A stretch of DNA of 64,000 bases from Hymenopellis radicata (lineage: Eukaryota > Basidiomycota > Agaricomycetes > Agaricales > Physalacriaceae): positions 1 to 64,000 of the forward strand of contig JADNRX010000119.1 of the NCBI GenBank assembly GCA_015501595.1, in the 5' to 3' direction. The notes under the pieces were generated by a model, which saw nothing but the letters and a program-made list of their open reading frames with translations, made no database searches and was not told where the DNA came from. Each line of letters starts with the position of its first letter. Positions within the stretch are counted from its first letter, which is position 1. Below are positions 1 to 11,300 of the stretch, one piece after another. The position numbers and the translations under genes are program-made.

Positions 1-257
1 TTTTAATCCTACAAAGGTGTGTTTCAAATTTCAAGATGAAATATAAAGCTAGTGACGAGATAGGGACCCACCGTACCTTGAAAGTTGAACTCCATTGTAA
101 GGAAAAGTTGTAATGATTGCCATGGCTGAGCACTGCCAAAGTGACAGTTTTTCTAATGAACGGAGACTTTCGCGCCCCATGTCGATGGTTCGGAATCAAA
201 AATCAACGCCACAAGAAGCCGTAAACACGACAGATGGGAGAACAAGGTCGAACAGTC

Positions 258-838
258 CAACAGGTCACTTGAGAAACGGCCCAGAATGCAGATGATGGAC
301 GTTAGAACGATGTGGCGGAGCACATGGTTGATCGGCCAATGCCGGTGTATTGCCTGCCCTTTTTCCTCTCTCTCCCACGACATCGACGGCGACGGAAGCA
401 TTTTTTGGAGCTCGTACAGCGACGAGGAGAGGAATAGGAGCGTCCACAGATACGATCGAGCGCGTAGGTGGACTTGCTTTTCGCGGGAGATTGACTCTAA
501 TTTTCAGTGCTAGATCGGATTAGTATTAGACGACCACCACGACGAGTATAGTACCGACGACGGCGCCGACGACCTCCAGGACCTCGTACACATCCCGTAG
601 TTAATCGACAACGACGTGCATCAGGGCAACACGCGATGACGAGCAATACGGACACGTTCCTTGGACTTGAACTTGCTCCCGATCAGCTGAGAGCCGTCCT
701 GCTCGATTCCTCTCAGGAATTGGTGGGAACATGGGTCGTTGAATTCGATGAACTCGAGTACGGTACCCGTGGGGGAATGTACACTGGAACAGGTGAGATT
801 GTATTTTACTCGATGCGTGCACGTTCTTGACCAATTCC
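258..838. repeat. Segmental duplication, copy 1 (partner at 58420-58856)
   Basis: This stretch aligns by eye with 58420-58856 in the same orientation, from the shared text AAGTCACTTGAGAAACGGCC (AGGTCACTT here) to GTTCTTGAC. It carries the region upstream of the xylulokinase-like gene and that gene's exon 1. Reading the minus strand, both copies contain a short coding-like stretch with the word SWEREE, whose identity I do not know. The partner has lost internal pieces, so this is the more complete copy. Bases 1-257 show no convincing gene. Confidence 0.85.
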
Positions 839-2839
839 ACAGGCGGTGAATCTGAACCATACACTGCGCCGGTCGAAATGTGGGTACGCGCGCTGGACTT
901 GTTATTTTCCAGAATGGCAGGATCCCCAACGTCTTCTACCGCGGGCGGAACGTACAGTCTCAACTCTCCGACTACTTCTACATCCCCATCCTCCTCCCCA
1001 CTCTCCACCATTCGGGCTATTTCTGGGTGTGCACTTCCTTCTCTGGTATTCTGGAAATCCACTCCACTTCCGGCTCTGTCTGCCCTGGGATCCCTCCCTC
1101 CCACTGGCCACTTGGTTTAATGCTACCGCGTTTTCTCTGCCTAATACCAGTGTCCGTGGAGAACGGGTCAAAGATGTCATGGCCCGTGTAGGTGGAGGCG
1201 CACGAGAGGTGTGGGTACGTACTGGACGCGTACAGGCTGCGAGCAAATTCCTGGAGAGTCTCGTAAGTGGACGATGGGCCGGAATGGGCGAGGCAGAAGC
1301 GTGGGCGAGTGGAATGTATTCGCCGGCTAAAGGCCGCTGGGACGAGGACGTCTTGGATGTAGTCGGCGGTAGTTCGCGAAGAAGGTCGGCGCGTGCGCGG
1401 TTGGCTTGGTGAGGTACAGCACCCATCAGCGACGCCTCACCATCAGTCTGGTACCTGGTCGAGAGGTACGGATTCCGGTCGGACACTGTAGTCGCTCCAT
1501 TCACACTCGACCGTGCTTGGGACTTACGCGGGATTGTGTCCGCACGCGACGACGCGGTGCTCTGTTTTGGGCCGACAGATACGCTCATCGCACAAAATCT
1601 CACCTGCATGGGTTGAGGCGAACCTGCCCGCCCTGTCTACTGGCGGAGCTCGACATGACTGTCGTTCCTCATCCGTTCCAGCACCCGACCGAAGAAAAGC
1701 GCTACCTCGCGCTGATGCAGAATCCCAACGCTGACGTTGCCCGTGCATTGGTCAGGGATATGTACACCAAGAGCTGGAGTGCCTTCGACCGTCTCGTGGC
1801 CATCGTCCCTCCAGGTGGTTCAATTGGGCTTGATGACAAACTCTTTGCCTTTTCTTCGCCCTCCCTGACACTCACGGCGTTTCGAGACCGGTGTCGTCGT
1901 GCCCGAATTCCGCGACCTACGCGCGAACCCGCGGTGTCTTGTCGAAAGCCAACTCATCAGCATGCGCGTGCGGTGGGGTCGCGCCGTCGGGAAGGGCTGC
2001 TTCGGTTCAACCCCGGCACCCCCGCAAAAGCACCCATTGGCGCGTTGACGCTCCCTCCCCCACTCCCATTCGACACCATCACATCCCACCTTCCTTCGCG
2101 GCTCCTCTGCACCGGGGCCGCCGCCAACTTTCCCTCCATCGCCAACGTGCTCTGCGACGTGTTTGGGCGCCGCGTCTATGTCGGAATGAGCCAGATCGAC
2201 TCGGCGCAGATATCGCCCCACCGCAACGCACCCGCGAGAGGATTCCCCGGGAGAGCTGCGCTCGGATGTGCTCTGGTCGCGCGCTGGGCCTATGGACACG
2301 GGGAGACGGACGCGCAGGGTCCCGGACCGAGCAGAGGCCCGTTCGAGGCTGCGGTGCACGCGATACACGCTGCACGGTGGGAGCGCAGCGGCGGGACGTG
2401 GGCGCGCACGAACGTGTCTGTGTCGACGCCCACGCCGTCGTTGACTCCAACGCACACCTCTCATTCGCTGGGCTACAGCAACTCTGGGTTCACGCCCGGC
2501 ACGCCAGGTGCTGGGTGGAACTCTTCATCGCCGTTCTTTGGCGGGGGGTCTGGGCAGGCGACGCCGACGCTTGCTGCGCCGTCACCGTCGCTTGGGCTTT
2601 CACCGTCGTTGTTTAATTCGCCGCAGCAAACCCAGGCTGCTGCTGGAGAAGGCCAGAGCACGTTAGTGCCAATTAGCGCTCTGCCGATTATATACCCCAG
2701 CGAGAAGGAAGAGGGTGATCTGGATCTGGCGCAGGCGGGATTGGCACGCGTGGCGGACGCGGACCAGGACGCGTTCCTTGGGTACGCAAGTGTCGTAGGC
2801 GAGTGGGTGAGGCTAGAAGGCGTCGTCAGGAGAGGTTAA
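636..2839 (+). pseudogene. Xylulokinase-like (FGGY carbohydrate kinase) gene, probably decayed
   Basis: Family role: xylulokinase phosphorylates D-xylulose to D-xylulose-5-phosphate in pentose catabolism. Exon 1 (636-792) begins MTSNTDTFLGLELAPDQLRA, the FGGY N-terminal ATPase strand. A clean intron (793-842, GTGAGA..CACAG) leads to TAPVEMWVRALDLL. Further recognisable blocks follow: ISGCA..LVFW near 1020, AFSLPNT near 1130, RTGRVQAASKFLESL near 1220, ERYGFRSDTVVAPF near 1465, CFGPTDTLIA near 1565, VRDMYTKSWSAFDRLVAIVP near 1760, CLVESQLISMRVR near 1935, GAAANFPSIANVL near 2120 and ISPHRNAPARGFPGRAALG near 2210. These blocks fall in all three frames, often without usable splice sites between them. 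The QQH sugar-binding tripeptide expected after ISGCA is replaced by LPS. I conclude it is a pseudogene. An unusual intron-rich gene remains possible. The C-terminal frame stays open to the stop at 2839. Confidence 0.7.
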
Positions 2840-3800
2840 GTTTGATTTATGCTTTCACGTTCTTGTATGTCGCTTTTCATTGCTTTCATCTTCTACCAAA
2901 AGAGTCGTGGACGCCATCTATACCATCCATCTACTTACAAAATCATCGGGTCTGCGTTTAAACATACAACAACTTTGCGTAAAAGATAGCTTAGAGCGTC
3001 CGTACCTACCTAACATACCGTAACAATACGAATATTTATTCGCTACATACCACGTATGCGTGGCGCAGTGATGACGAACCATGGTCGGGCGCGATTCTGA
3101 GTATATGTTAGCTGCACCTACGTGAGCTGGCGAACGGCTATGGTAAGCGTTAGATAACGAAATCAGAGAGATAGAATAATGAGATCTCATACCAATGGTA
3201 GTTACAAGCAAGAAATTGGTGCCTTATTGGGCGAGATCGCCTGGGCGTCGAATAACTTCTTCTCTCAACGCGCTCATCAGCTTGAGAGACTGCCTGTGTC
3301 ACTCTTCTCTGCTATTAATTTTGACCTAACCACAGGTCGTCGGTAAATCATGACACAATTTGAATTAGGTTGTGTGGCGAGAGGCCGGTTGACTCGGGCT
3401 CAAGTCAGAATCGGAGATAGTAGAAGAAGAAGAACATTCGGACCTACCAGATCAAGCTCTTCGCCCACCGTTATGCATGCTACCAGGGTGGTACGAATGA
3501 CTTTGGGGGACATCCAATTGCAGTTCGAGTCAAGAACTTGAAGCATGAGGCGCGAGGTGGTCGGAGGGCCGTTGTCGTTGGGTTGGAAACAGATTCCCGG
3601 AATGAAGACCGGATAATGGTATGGTCACTGCCATTGGCCAGAGAGTTTGTGAAGACAAATAGACAGCGAGTGCGTTTGTCTTGGCTCGCTGTGCTTGAGA
3701 CGTCGAATGATTCACGTTACAACTTTTCTGTCCTCCCATTCAAACGCTGAACCAGGCACAAGGGTCGGAGGACCCCCGTTTTTCCCCCTTAAGGTTAGGT
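2840..3800. other. Intergenic, no gene recognised
   Basis: Only short overlapping ORFs on both strands without family features or splice-consistent extension. I see no repeat structure until about 3815. Confidence 0.5.
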
Positions 3801-3814
3801 GTCCGGCTCGAGAG

Positions 3815-4311
3815 CTCGTCCGAACTTTGTGGGACCCCTTCGCGGCGCCGCTCGTCCGAACTTGTGGCCTAGCCTCCCTTTTGAGGGGTCCTCGTCCGAA
3901 CTTTGCATCTGAGGTTGTGGTGATTTTTCGCTTGTTTTTTGCTTTTTTTCATGTTTCCAGCCCTTGAGATCATCGAGATAGTCATTGTCGTTGTAAATCA
4001 GGGCAGTTGGAAAGCCATACTCACTTCAGCACATTATATACCATCTCATGGTCCACATTATCATTATGATGCTCTTTAGGATAGACTCAATGAGAACAAT
4101 ACAAACAAGGAGTAGCCTTATATATCCTCGTCATTGTCCTGGTCCACAGTCACTGACCTCAAGCTGACCTCGTCCGAACTTTCATCCGACCTTCTCAGGG
4201 TTGTGGTACCTCGTCCGAACTCTGACGACGACCTGGCTCTCGGGGACCCTCAATTCGTCCGAACTTTGACCCAACCTTCGGCTCTAAAAATTGCAAGCTC
4301 GTCCGAACTTT
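3815..4311 (+). repeat. Seven dispersed copies of a 14-bp motif, CTCGTCCGAACTTT
   Basis: Copies start at 3815, 3851 (CTTG variant end), 3891, 4169, 4210 (CTCT end), 4254 (TTCG start) and 4298, all in the same orientation. Spacing is irregular: 36, 40, 278, 41, 44 and 44 bases. Five of the six intervals are close to 40 bases, so the array reads as two groups, 3815-3904 and 4169-4311. Spacers are not similar, so this is not a simple satellite. It lies 480-980 bases upstream of the ATG at 4793, which would suit an array of regulator sites. A degraded 40-bp tandem repeat is the alternative. Confidence 0.75.
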
Positions 4312-4792
4312 CGGTACGAGCTCTCCTCAATAAACGGGGGTCCTAGGGTCGGCGAATTCTGCCACCGATCACGTGGCATCGCGACTTTTGTCTTGGGCAA
4401 TTTGAAATTTGAACCACCTTGTAGTTTTGCTCCCTTGTCCGCTCCACCATCATCGACGACGACGACGGGCTCATCGTCGCGACACCCCGCCACTGTAAAT
4501 AATTCCAGCGCGCTGTACTGCTCGTTGTGGAGACTTGGTACGCCGCTCTACTTTGTTGTCACTGCTCGCCTAACAGCAGGGTACAGTAACCGACGCTGGT
4601 CCCCATTTCGGCTTTTCACTCTCGCCAGACCGGCCCACTACGTTTACGGTCAAACGCCTTTACGCTTAACCCTTAAATCTAATCCTCGAGTGGCTGTAGC
4701 CCGCCTCTTGGTCAGTGCTGTCTTTTTACGTGTAATCAGGCCTCGCGCTGATGCGGGGCATTCTCACACAGAATATACAATAATCAAACATA

Positions 4793-5769
4793 ATGGCGAG
4801 CTTGGAGCCAGAGTACAACGTCGACGTCGACGTCCACGAAGTCGAGGCAGATATTGTCGACCAATACGAGCGCCCAGTGAGCCGTCTGGGCTTTTTCGGC
4901 AACTCGAGCGAGGAATTCCCCCAATTACTGCACCCGGAGCCACAGCTTGCCCCCGTCCGAGCTCGCCGCTGCTCTTCCATGACCTGGACACGTTCGCTTT
5001 TCAAGAAACTCACTCCACAACATAAATCTACGCCACCATACTCCGAAGAAACCGACATAGCCATTTCCCTATCCCCATCCTCTTCCACAGAAGACTTGAT
5101 CCTTGAAGACGCGCTCTCCTTCTCTTCCGATGACTCTGACACAGACTCCGACTCTGATGAAGAATTCGACCAGCTGCTCGAGGTCGAACTGTTCCATGTC
5201 GAGCATGAACCCCCGCCGCGCACAAAGTTCACCTGTCTTCCTTCTCCTCTCCACGAAGCAGCGCGTCCAGCGTCCCTCACTGTTCCAGTACGGCACGACT
5301 ACGAGCAACACGGGTACTCGCGTCATGCCCTCCACCATGTAAAGTGGTTCTGGTCGTTACGGGAGGACGAATGCGCATATGGCGGCGTGAAGCATAAATC
5401 ACCCGTCATTAAAGACGACACACCTGCTCTCCCGCCGCTGAGTGTGCATCCGCGCCGTGGTGACTTGGCTTCACTACGAGATCCGTACTGTGCGCACATG
5501 GACCGATATTTCGTCGGTATGCCAATGTGGACCATGAGCAAGGCGTTGTGGATGTTCGACATGCATATTGCTGGAGAGGGCAGACGGCGGCTGCTGGTGA
5601 TGAAGACTCGGATAACGAGAGTTGCGACAGCGATGAGACGCTGGTGGATAGTGACGCGGATGGGGAGACGGGAAGTCCTGGTTCGCCGGTGAAGCGGTTG
5701 AGGAAGACGTTCTTGGAGGCGCCGGTCCGGACGATGCGCAGAGGCTTCCGTGGGAGACGAGCTGGTTAA
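4793..5769 (+). CDS. Acidic hypothetical protein with apparent late frameshift
   Basis: The ATG at 4793 opens a 299-codon frame. Its first two thirds look like real protein: a Ser/Asp/Glu-rich stretch (SDDSDTDSDSDEEFDQLLEV) around residues 115-140 and a conserved-looking core, YFVGMPMWTMSKALWMFDMH, near 5508-5566. Right after that core the frame becomes Arg-rich and unlike protein. The next frame over continues sensibly as DEDSDNESCDSDETLVDSDA, then PVKRLRKTF, to a stop at 5767-5769. The switch falls between about 5570 and 5605, too short for an intron, so I infer a 1-2 base indel, either a real mutation or an assembly error. The family is not recognised. Acidic clusters followed by a basic KRLRK stretch would fit a nuclear protein, but that is only a guess. 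Confidence 0.5.
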
Positions 5770-5819
5770 ACGCACCGAGCTGCTGCTTCAGTTGACGCGC
5801 CAGCCCCAAAATTAAACGA

Positions 5820-6230
5820 TGATTCTATGACTGTAATGTTTCTCTTTATCGCATAGCATGCACTGTATCCACTGGCATTATTTTATACTTCGATTTGTTA
5901 CACCACTCTGTACGCTGCATCATTCATAGGTATTTTGTAGTTGACGACACATAATAAATGCATACCTCTGAGCATATTTGGATTTCTGCGAAAAGAGTAC
6001 ATATAGTAACATGAACACTGTCGACGATAATAATGAAGCAGTGCACAGGATCATCAATTCCAAAGCGATAGTACAAGACGTGCAGATACCTCACTTCCAT
6101 GATAATGAATATAAGTGTCCACTGCACCGTTCCCCGACTTGATATTCATGACACTCACGTCTACCGCAAACATGCCACGAAACGCCACAAGGACAGCGAC
6201 TTTCGATGGGCCACAACATCGAAGCTTCAT
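5820..6230. other. Intergenic, nothing recognised
   Basis: AT-richer sequence between two gene-like regions; no repeats or open frames of note. Confidence 0.4.
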
Positions 6231-6239
6231 CCGTCCACT

Positions 6240-7640
6240 GCGAGAGTTGGAGTTGTAGACTTGAGAAAGAAACTTTTCCAGACCGCCTCTGGAATAAGAG
6301 GTCCTTCCATTTCAGGTCGGGCGCGGCACGTCCATCGATGACACAGGGACAGCATCGTCTGAGGTAGCGGGTGATAGTGGGCCAGGCGCTTCCACAAGCG
6401 CACGAAACGATATCTCGTCAGAACGCGCCTCGGTCACAGAAAGAAACATATTCCCAAGAAAGAAATAGTAATAGTGTTCAGTTTTTCCTGAAGTCGCCGC
6501 CCAACTTGTAACGCCTGGTGACTTTGATCTAGCTGCCATCTCTTTATCAGCAGACGGAGAGGTGGATGTACGGGAAGACAAACATTCTCAAGCAAAAGGC
6601 CGCGCCCTATTGCTTTCTCAGCGTTGTTGAGTAGCTGCTCATCGGAAGCCGCGTGAGTCAGACGCTTGAACGGTGGTTGAATGTCCATAGTCTCTGCACA
6701 TGTCGAAAGTTGTCAAGAGGTCTAGGTTTGAACTCAGGTGTGCCCACGTTGACCCACAAAAAATCGTACCGCTCGAGATGACGAAAATTCCCAACAGACT
6801 GAACATCATCGACGAAAAGATTCAACTCTTCTCGAGCCTCGCTGTTCTGGTGAGATTTCTGAAAAAGTCGTGAGCATGTACATCACACGGAGAGAATCTT
6901 CCGCCTACATCAAACGCAGCTGCTGCGACAGCGACAGCCTTTGGGATGATCGATAAAGGCGAAACGACAGGAATACTATTCAGGATCGTTTCAACAGCCC
7001 AAGACATGGCGCGAATATATTTCGTCCAGCGAGGTGCAGGCGTAGGCGTAGGCGTAGGCGTAGGCATGCGAGCCGTGGCAGGCTGTACGATAACGTCGCA
7101 GGGGATATAAGACTCTTTGCGAACGGAGCCCACATCGCAGAGCTGTTGCCTCATGGTTTGCACCCGCGTTTCGTGATGCTTGAATGGATCCCAGAAACGA
7201 ATACTGACAGCTTTGTGTCGTTGATGATAGTGCATTAGGCTATGTAGATCAAGGATTAGTGGCCATTGAAGGGGACTGGACAGACGGCGTACTCTTTAAC
7301 AATGTCTTCAATCATGGCGAGGCGGATGCTAACATGATCGTCGGGAGCAACGTCGCCGGTCTCAGATAATACTTGAAGAAGTACATCCGTTGTCTCCTGT
7401 GTAATATCTGTACACGAAGAGCATCTCGAGATCTGGAGCCAGATCACTTGCTGCAACGAATTCTACGAGTGAAGAACTCACCGCATTCGATCGACATAGC
7501 GTCTGCAGAGGGTCGATGAGGTACTGGCGTACTTCCTGTTGAACATCTACAGATGCTTGTCCTAGCCGGTCACAAGCCAAGCGGAGCCTGTCCTTGTTTG
7601 AGCGCCGCTTTTGGCGCATCCTTCTGGTATCGATGACAAG
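6240..7640 (-). CDS. Unrecognised multi-exon gene (minus strand)
   Basis: Several minus-strand open segments look like exons of one gene. One near 7500-7620 reads LACDRLGQASVDVQQEVRQY. One at 7260-7420 contains ETTDVLLQVLSETGDVAPDD. One at 6830-7230 contains MSWAVETILNSIPVVSPLSI followed by an Ala/Val-rich stretch. One at 6540-6690 contains ASDEQLLNNAEKAIGRGLLL. One ends near 6313 with SMDVPRPT and a stop. Splice-like GT..AG pairs separate them, for example GTACGCC..TACATAG near 7230-7290. A hexanucleotide run near 7036-7065 encodes a Pro-Thr dipeptide repeat, or sits in an intron. The composition is helical. I do not recognise the family. The exon list and both ends are uncertain. Confidence 0.4.
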
Positions 7641-7649
7641 GACGGAGAA

Positions 7650-8260
7650 TCAAGGAATGCAAGGCAGGAAGCCGATGTTTATAATACCCATAAGTGCTGT
7701 AGTCCACGAAGAAGCTGTCATTCTTAGGCTGTGCTTCTCACAGCTGATGGCGAGTGGGCATAAGCGCTGGGAAGATACAGCTAATCGCACCCTACTAGAA
7801 GACGAGTGGGTCACCGGTTATCACTGCCTCGCATCGGCATGAGATAAAGAAGATATGTAGCCAGGTTCGGGAGCGCGACTTGGCTGTATTAGTAGTAGCA
7901 CTGAATTGGTGCGTCTGATCCATTGTAACACGATTGGTTTGGGCATACAACGCCAGGCCTATACCAGTGGATTATGTCAGTACAACTATGTGGTTATGAT
8001 GTGCAGTAAGTGAAGCGTAGTAATCACATAACAAGTAAGGTGACTCGCGAAGAGACACGGATTTACATTGGGTAACCAGGCAGTCGCGCCATAAAGCGAA
8101 GGTCGAAGGGTGAATTGAGGGCGAGAAAGGCGGGACGGGAGGTCACGGTGCGCGTCATTTAGCGCGGTGCTCCGTTATGATGTTGTTATGATGGGAGTTT
8201 GGAGCAAGGTGTTGCTCAAGATTCTCGGCCCGAGGTTCCGATTCATCCCACGCAGTCAAC
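7650..8260. other. Intergenic, upstream of NLR1
   Basis: No supported gene. It includes the promoter region of NLR1; the last about 50 bases before the NLR1 ATG recur at 25310-25390. Confidence 0.4.
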
Positions 8261-8313
8261 GCGTTGCTGATGCTTTATGGTTCCTGGATTCGTCTTTCAT
8301 TTGATACCGCGAC

Positions 8314-11300
8314 ATGCCCTTTCAATACTGGCCGAAACGATTCCCGCATTTGGGTCGTCGCAAGAAACAGCGCAACAATAGTAGCTCCGCCGTATCAGGG
8401 AACGATCGCGGGCTTCCTCCCGAGGCATCTCAGGCTTCAGATACTCCCAGCGTCGTAACCAGCACCGCTATATCAAGGAACGACTCTGCAAAGAGCGAAC
8501 TTGTCCCCGCAACTGTGTCCCGTGCGGATCCTACCAGTGTTACTACCAGCGACACTGCGAGTAGTGCTGCTATCAGGAATGCCTCCGCGGACAGCAAAAC
8601 TCCTGCCAAGACTACGGCTTCAGGCTAGTACAATCGTCGCGATATCAAACCTTTCTGAACATTTCTGCAGCAACGGTACTCCATGGATTCCAGGAGGCCT
8701 TGAAGATAGTGAAGGAGGCATCGGACGTGTTCGTACCGCTGAAATCTGTCGTTGGCGGGTTACTTGCTTGTGTTGACGCGTACCAGGTATGTTTACTTAC
8801 CTCCTGAACCTGGACGGGCATCTTACTTTTCATTCAGAGGACTGCCGCTAATCACGAAGAAATGGAAAAAGTCATAAGGAACATCAATGGGCTTTTAGCA
8901 ACGTTGGTCGCAAAGAGGCTGGAATGGCGAAGCGCTTCAAAAAATTCTGATGCAAGAATGGTGAAGCTGGAGGGGTATGTACAAGATATATTGATACAAT
9001 TTGTCGCTGACGATCTGCAGGGATTTAAACCAGATCATCGAGGAAATCAATGGTCTTCAAAGTCGCGGATTTCTAGCGAGATTGGCGGAAAATGCTGCTG
9101 ATGCACGAGAGCTTGTTTCCGCATACCAGAAGATAGAGAAAGTGTTGCGCGCATTCCAGGTGTGTCCAACGTGTACATGGCAACAGCAGTCCACTCATAA
9201 TGCGCGTCGTAGTTTGAAATTAGCCTAGAGATTGAGCAGAATGTGCAAGATATTCTCAAGGTTTGTTTCTGTTCAGATGCCGTAGTTTCATACTGATCGC
9301 GTTCTAGGAGGTCGTCATTCGTGATTTACGCCGTTCGCGCGACGCGTCGTTCCGTGCCGCCATCAAGACTGATACCCTTTCCCGCGGACCATGTACATCC
9401 GGCACTCGAGTCGAAATCCTCGACAAGATCATGTCTTGGGCTCGAGACAACACCACTGACTCTCCGCCTGTCTTCTGGCTCACTGGCCTCGCGGGAACAG
9501 GAAAAACCACTATTGCTTACACCATCTGCGAGCGCATGTGGGCTGAAAACAAGCTCCTCGTGTCCTTCTTTTGCTCCCGCCAGCTCGACAGCAAGGACTC
9601 TCAGCTCATTGTGCCAACAATTTGCCGTAACCTCGCAGAACTCTTTCGTTCGTATGCAACTGAGCTCGTGCCCGTCCTACAAGCAGACTCCGTCCTTGGC
9701 GAAGCTCGGATCCATGAGCAGATCGACGGGCTCCTTGTCGCGCCATGGTCCACGTCGCTTCCTAAACGGGATGGTTTACCGGTGCCAGTGGTTGTCATCG
9801 ATGCTCTCGACGAAAGCGACGATGGTGTGGAATTCTTGAAGAACTTGTTTCGCGTCGTAGGGGACAAGCACTTGATGGGAATCAAGTTTCTGGTCACAAG
9901 TCGCGCAGAGCCGAAAATTGAAAAGCTCTGCCATTCCTTCCAACTTCCAGCAGACATGATTTATCGTCTGCACGAGGTACCCAAGATCGGCGTTCAGGCT
10001 GATATTGCGAAATTTCTCGCCGAGCAGCTCCCGGAAGTAGATACCAACGAGCGCACACAACTTACACTCCGTGCAGACGGACTATTCATCTTCGCTGCGA
10101 CCGCTGTCAGGTTCATATCACCGCCTGATTATCCACTATCCCAATACGAGCAGCGGGAAAAGTTGCAGGAGCTATTGGAGCCTGGAAGTCCTTCGGGTCT
10201 TGATGAACTTTACAAGCAGGTTTTGTCGGTAGCTTTTCGTGAGGAAGATGCGAAATACCTTCGTCGCCGTCTCGACATTCTCCATGCCGTTGTGTGTGCT
10301 CAGGAGCTCATTTCCATCTCAGTAATTGCTCAACTCCTCTCTTTGGATGAAGGCACCACGATGACATGCATTAATTCCCTCCATTCCGTTCTCTACGTGT
10401 CCCCGCTAGATCGTCTTGTGTCCTGCTACCATGCTTCATTTCCCGAATTCATACTTGATGCTCAGAGATCGCAGTTCATCGCTCCACCGCCATTCACTAA
10501 AATGAAATCGCAAGAACTTGAAGTGTTCTGCGACAAGCCAGTCTTTGATTCTCGACTCGCCGACTGCTGCTTCCGAATTATGGAATCCGAATTGTGGTTC
10601 AACATTTGTAAACTTTCGTCATCTTCCAAGCTGGATCGTGAGGTTGATAATCTCCATGACCTTGTTGAGGCGAATATCAGCTCAGTCGTCCGATACGCAG
10701 CCCACCATTGGGGCCAGCATTTGCTCGCAGCGGGACGCATCAACAGGTCTTCCTTGCATGGCAAGTTACAAGCCTTCTTGACAAATGTTTTCCTATTCTG
10801 GCTAGAGGCCATGAATCTTCTTGGATCTAAATCACTTTGTTTTCCTCTCCTCCAAGTTGCTCGTAGATGGTTGAAACTCGAAGGTATGCTCCTCTTCCAA
10901 TCATTTGCCAACCTTGTCTAATATTTATGATGAACCAAGATGAACCAAAAGCTGAAAGTTATCTGTCTGACTTGGTTGATGATGCTGCAAACTTTGTCAC
11001 ATCGTTCATAGGAAGTTCTGCATGCCAATCGACTCCTCACCTTTATATCTCTTGTCTCAGCACCTGGAGCTCCTCAGCACCAATCTCCAAAATATGGAAA
11101 CCTCGCTTCAAACACTTACCTTTGTTCCTGCCTGCACCCGTTGGCACTGCATCACTCCTTACCATTCCAACCTCCGCAGTAGTTGTTGCCTTTTCACCTG
11201 ATGACTTGAAACTTGCCTCCTCCGGCTGGTTCTCTGTCGCCAAGATCTGGGATTCTACCACAGGTGAACTACTGCAGGAGCTGGTGGGCCCTGTTAATCG

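Noticed and set aside
3350..3967. Short plus-strand ORFs between the xylulokinase-like gene and 4793
   Set aside because: No family words, no splice continuity, and the last one overlaps the 14-bp motif cluster.
3815..4311. CRISPR-like array reading of the 14-bp repeats
   Set aside because: The repeats are too short, spacing is irregular with one 278-base gap, and the genome is eukaryotic.
10462..10911. 149-codon minus-strand ORF opposite NLR1
   Set aside because: It is a shadow of the NACHT exon; the plus frame carries all the conserved motifs.
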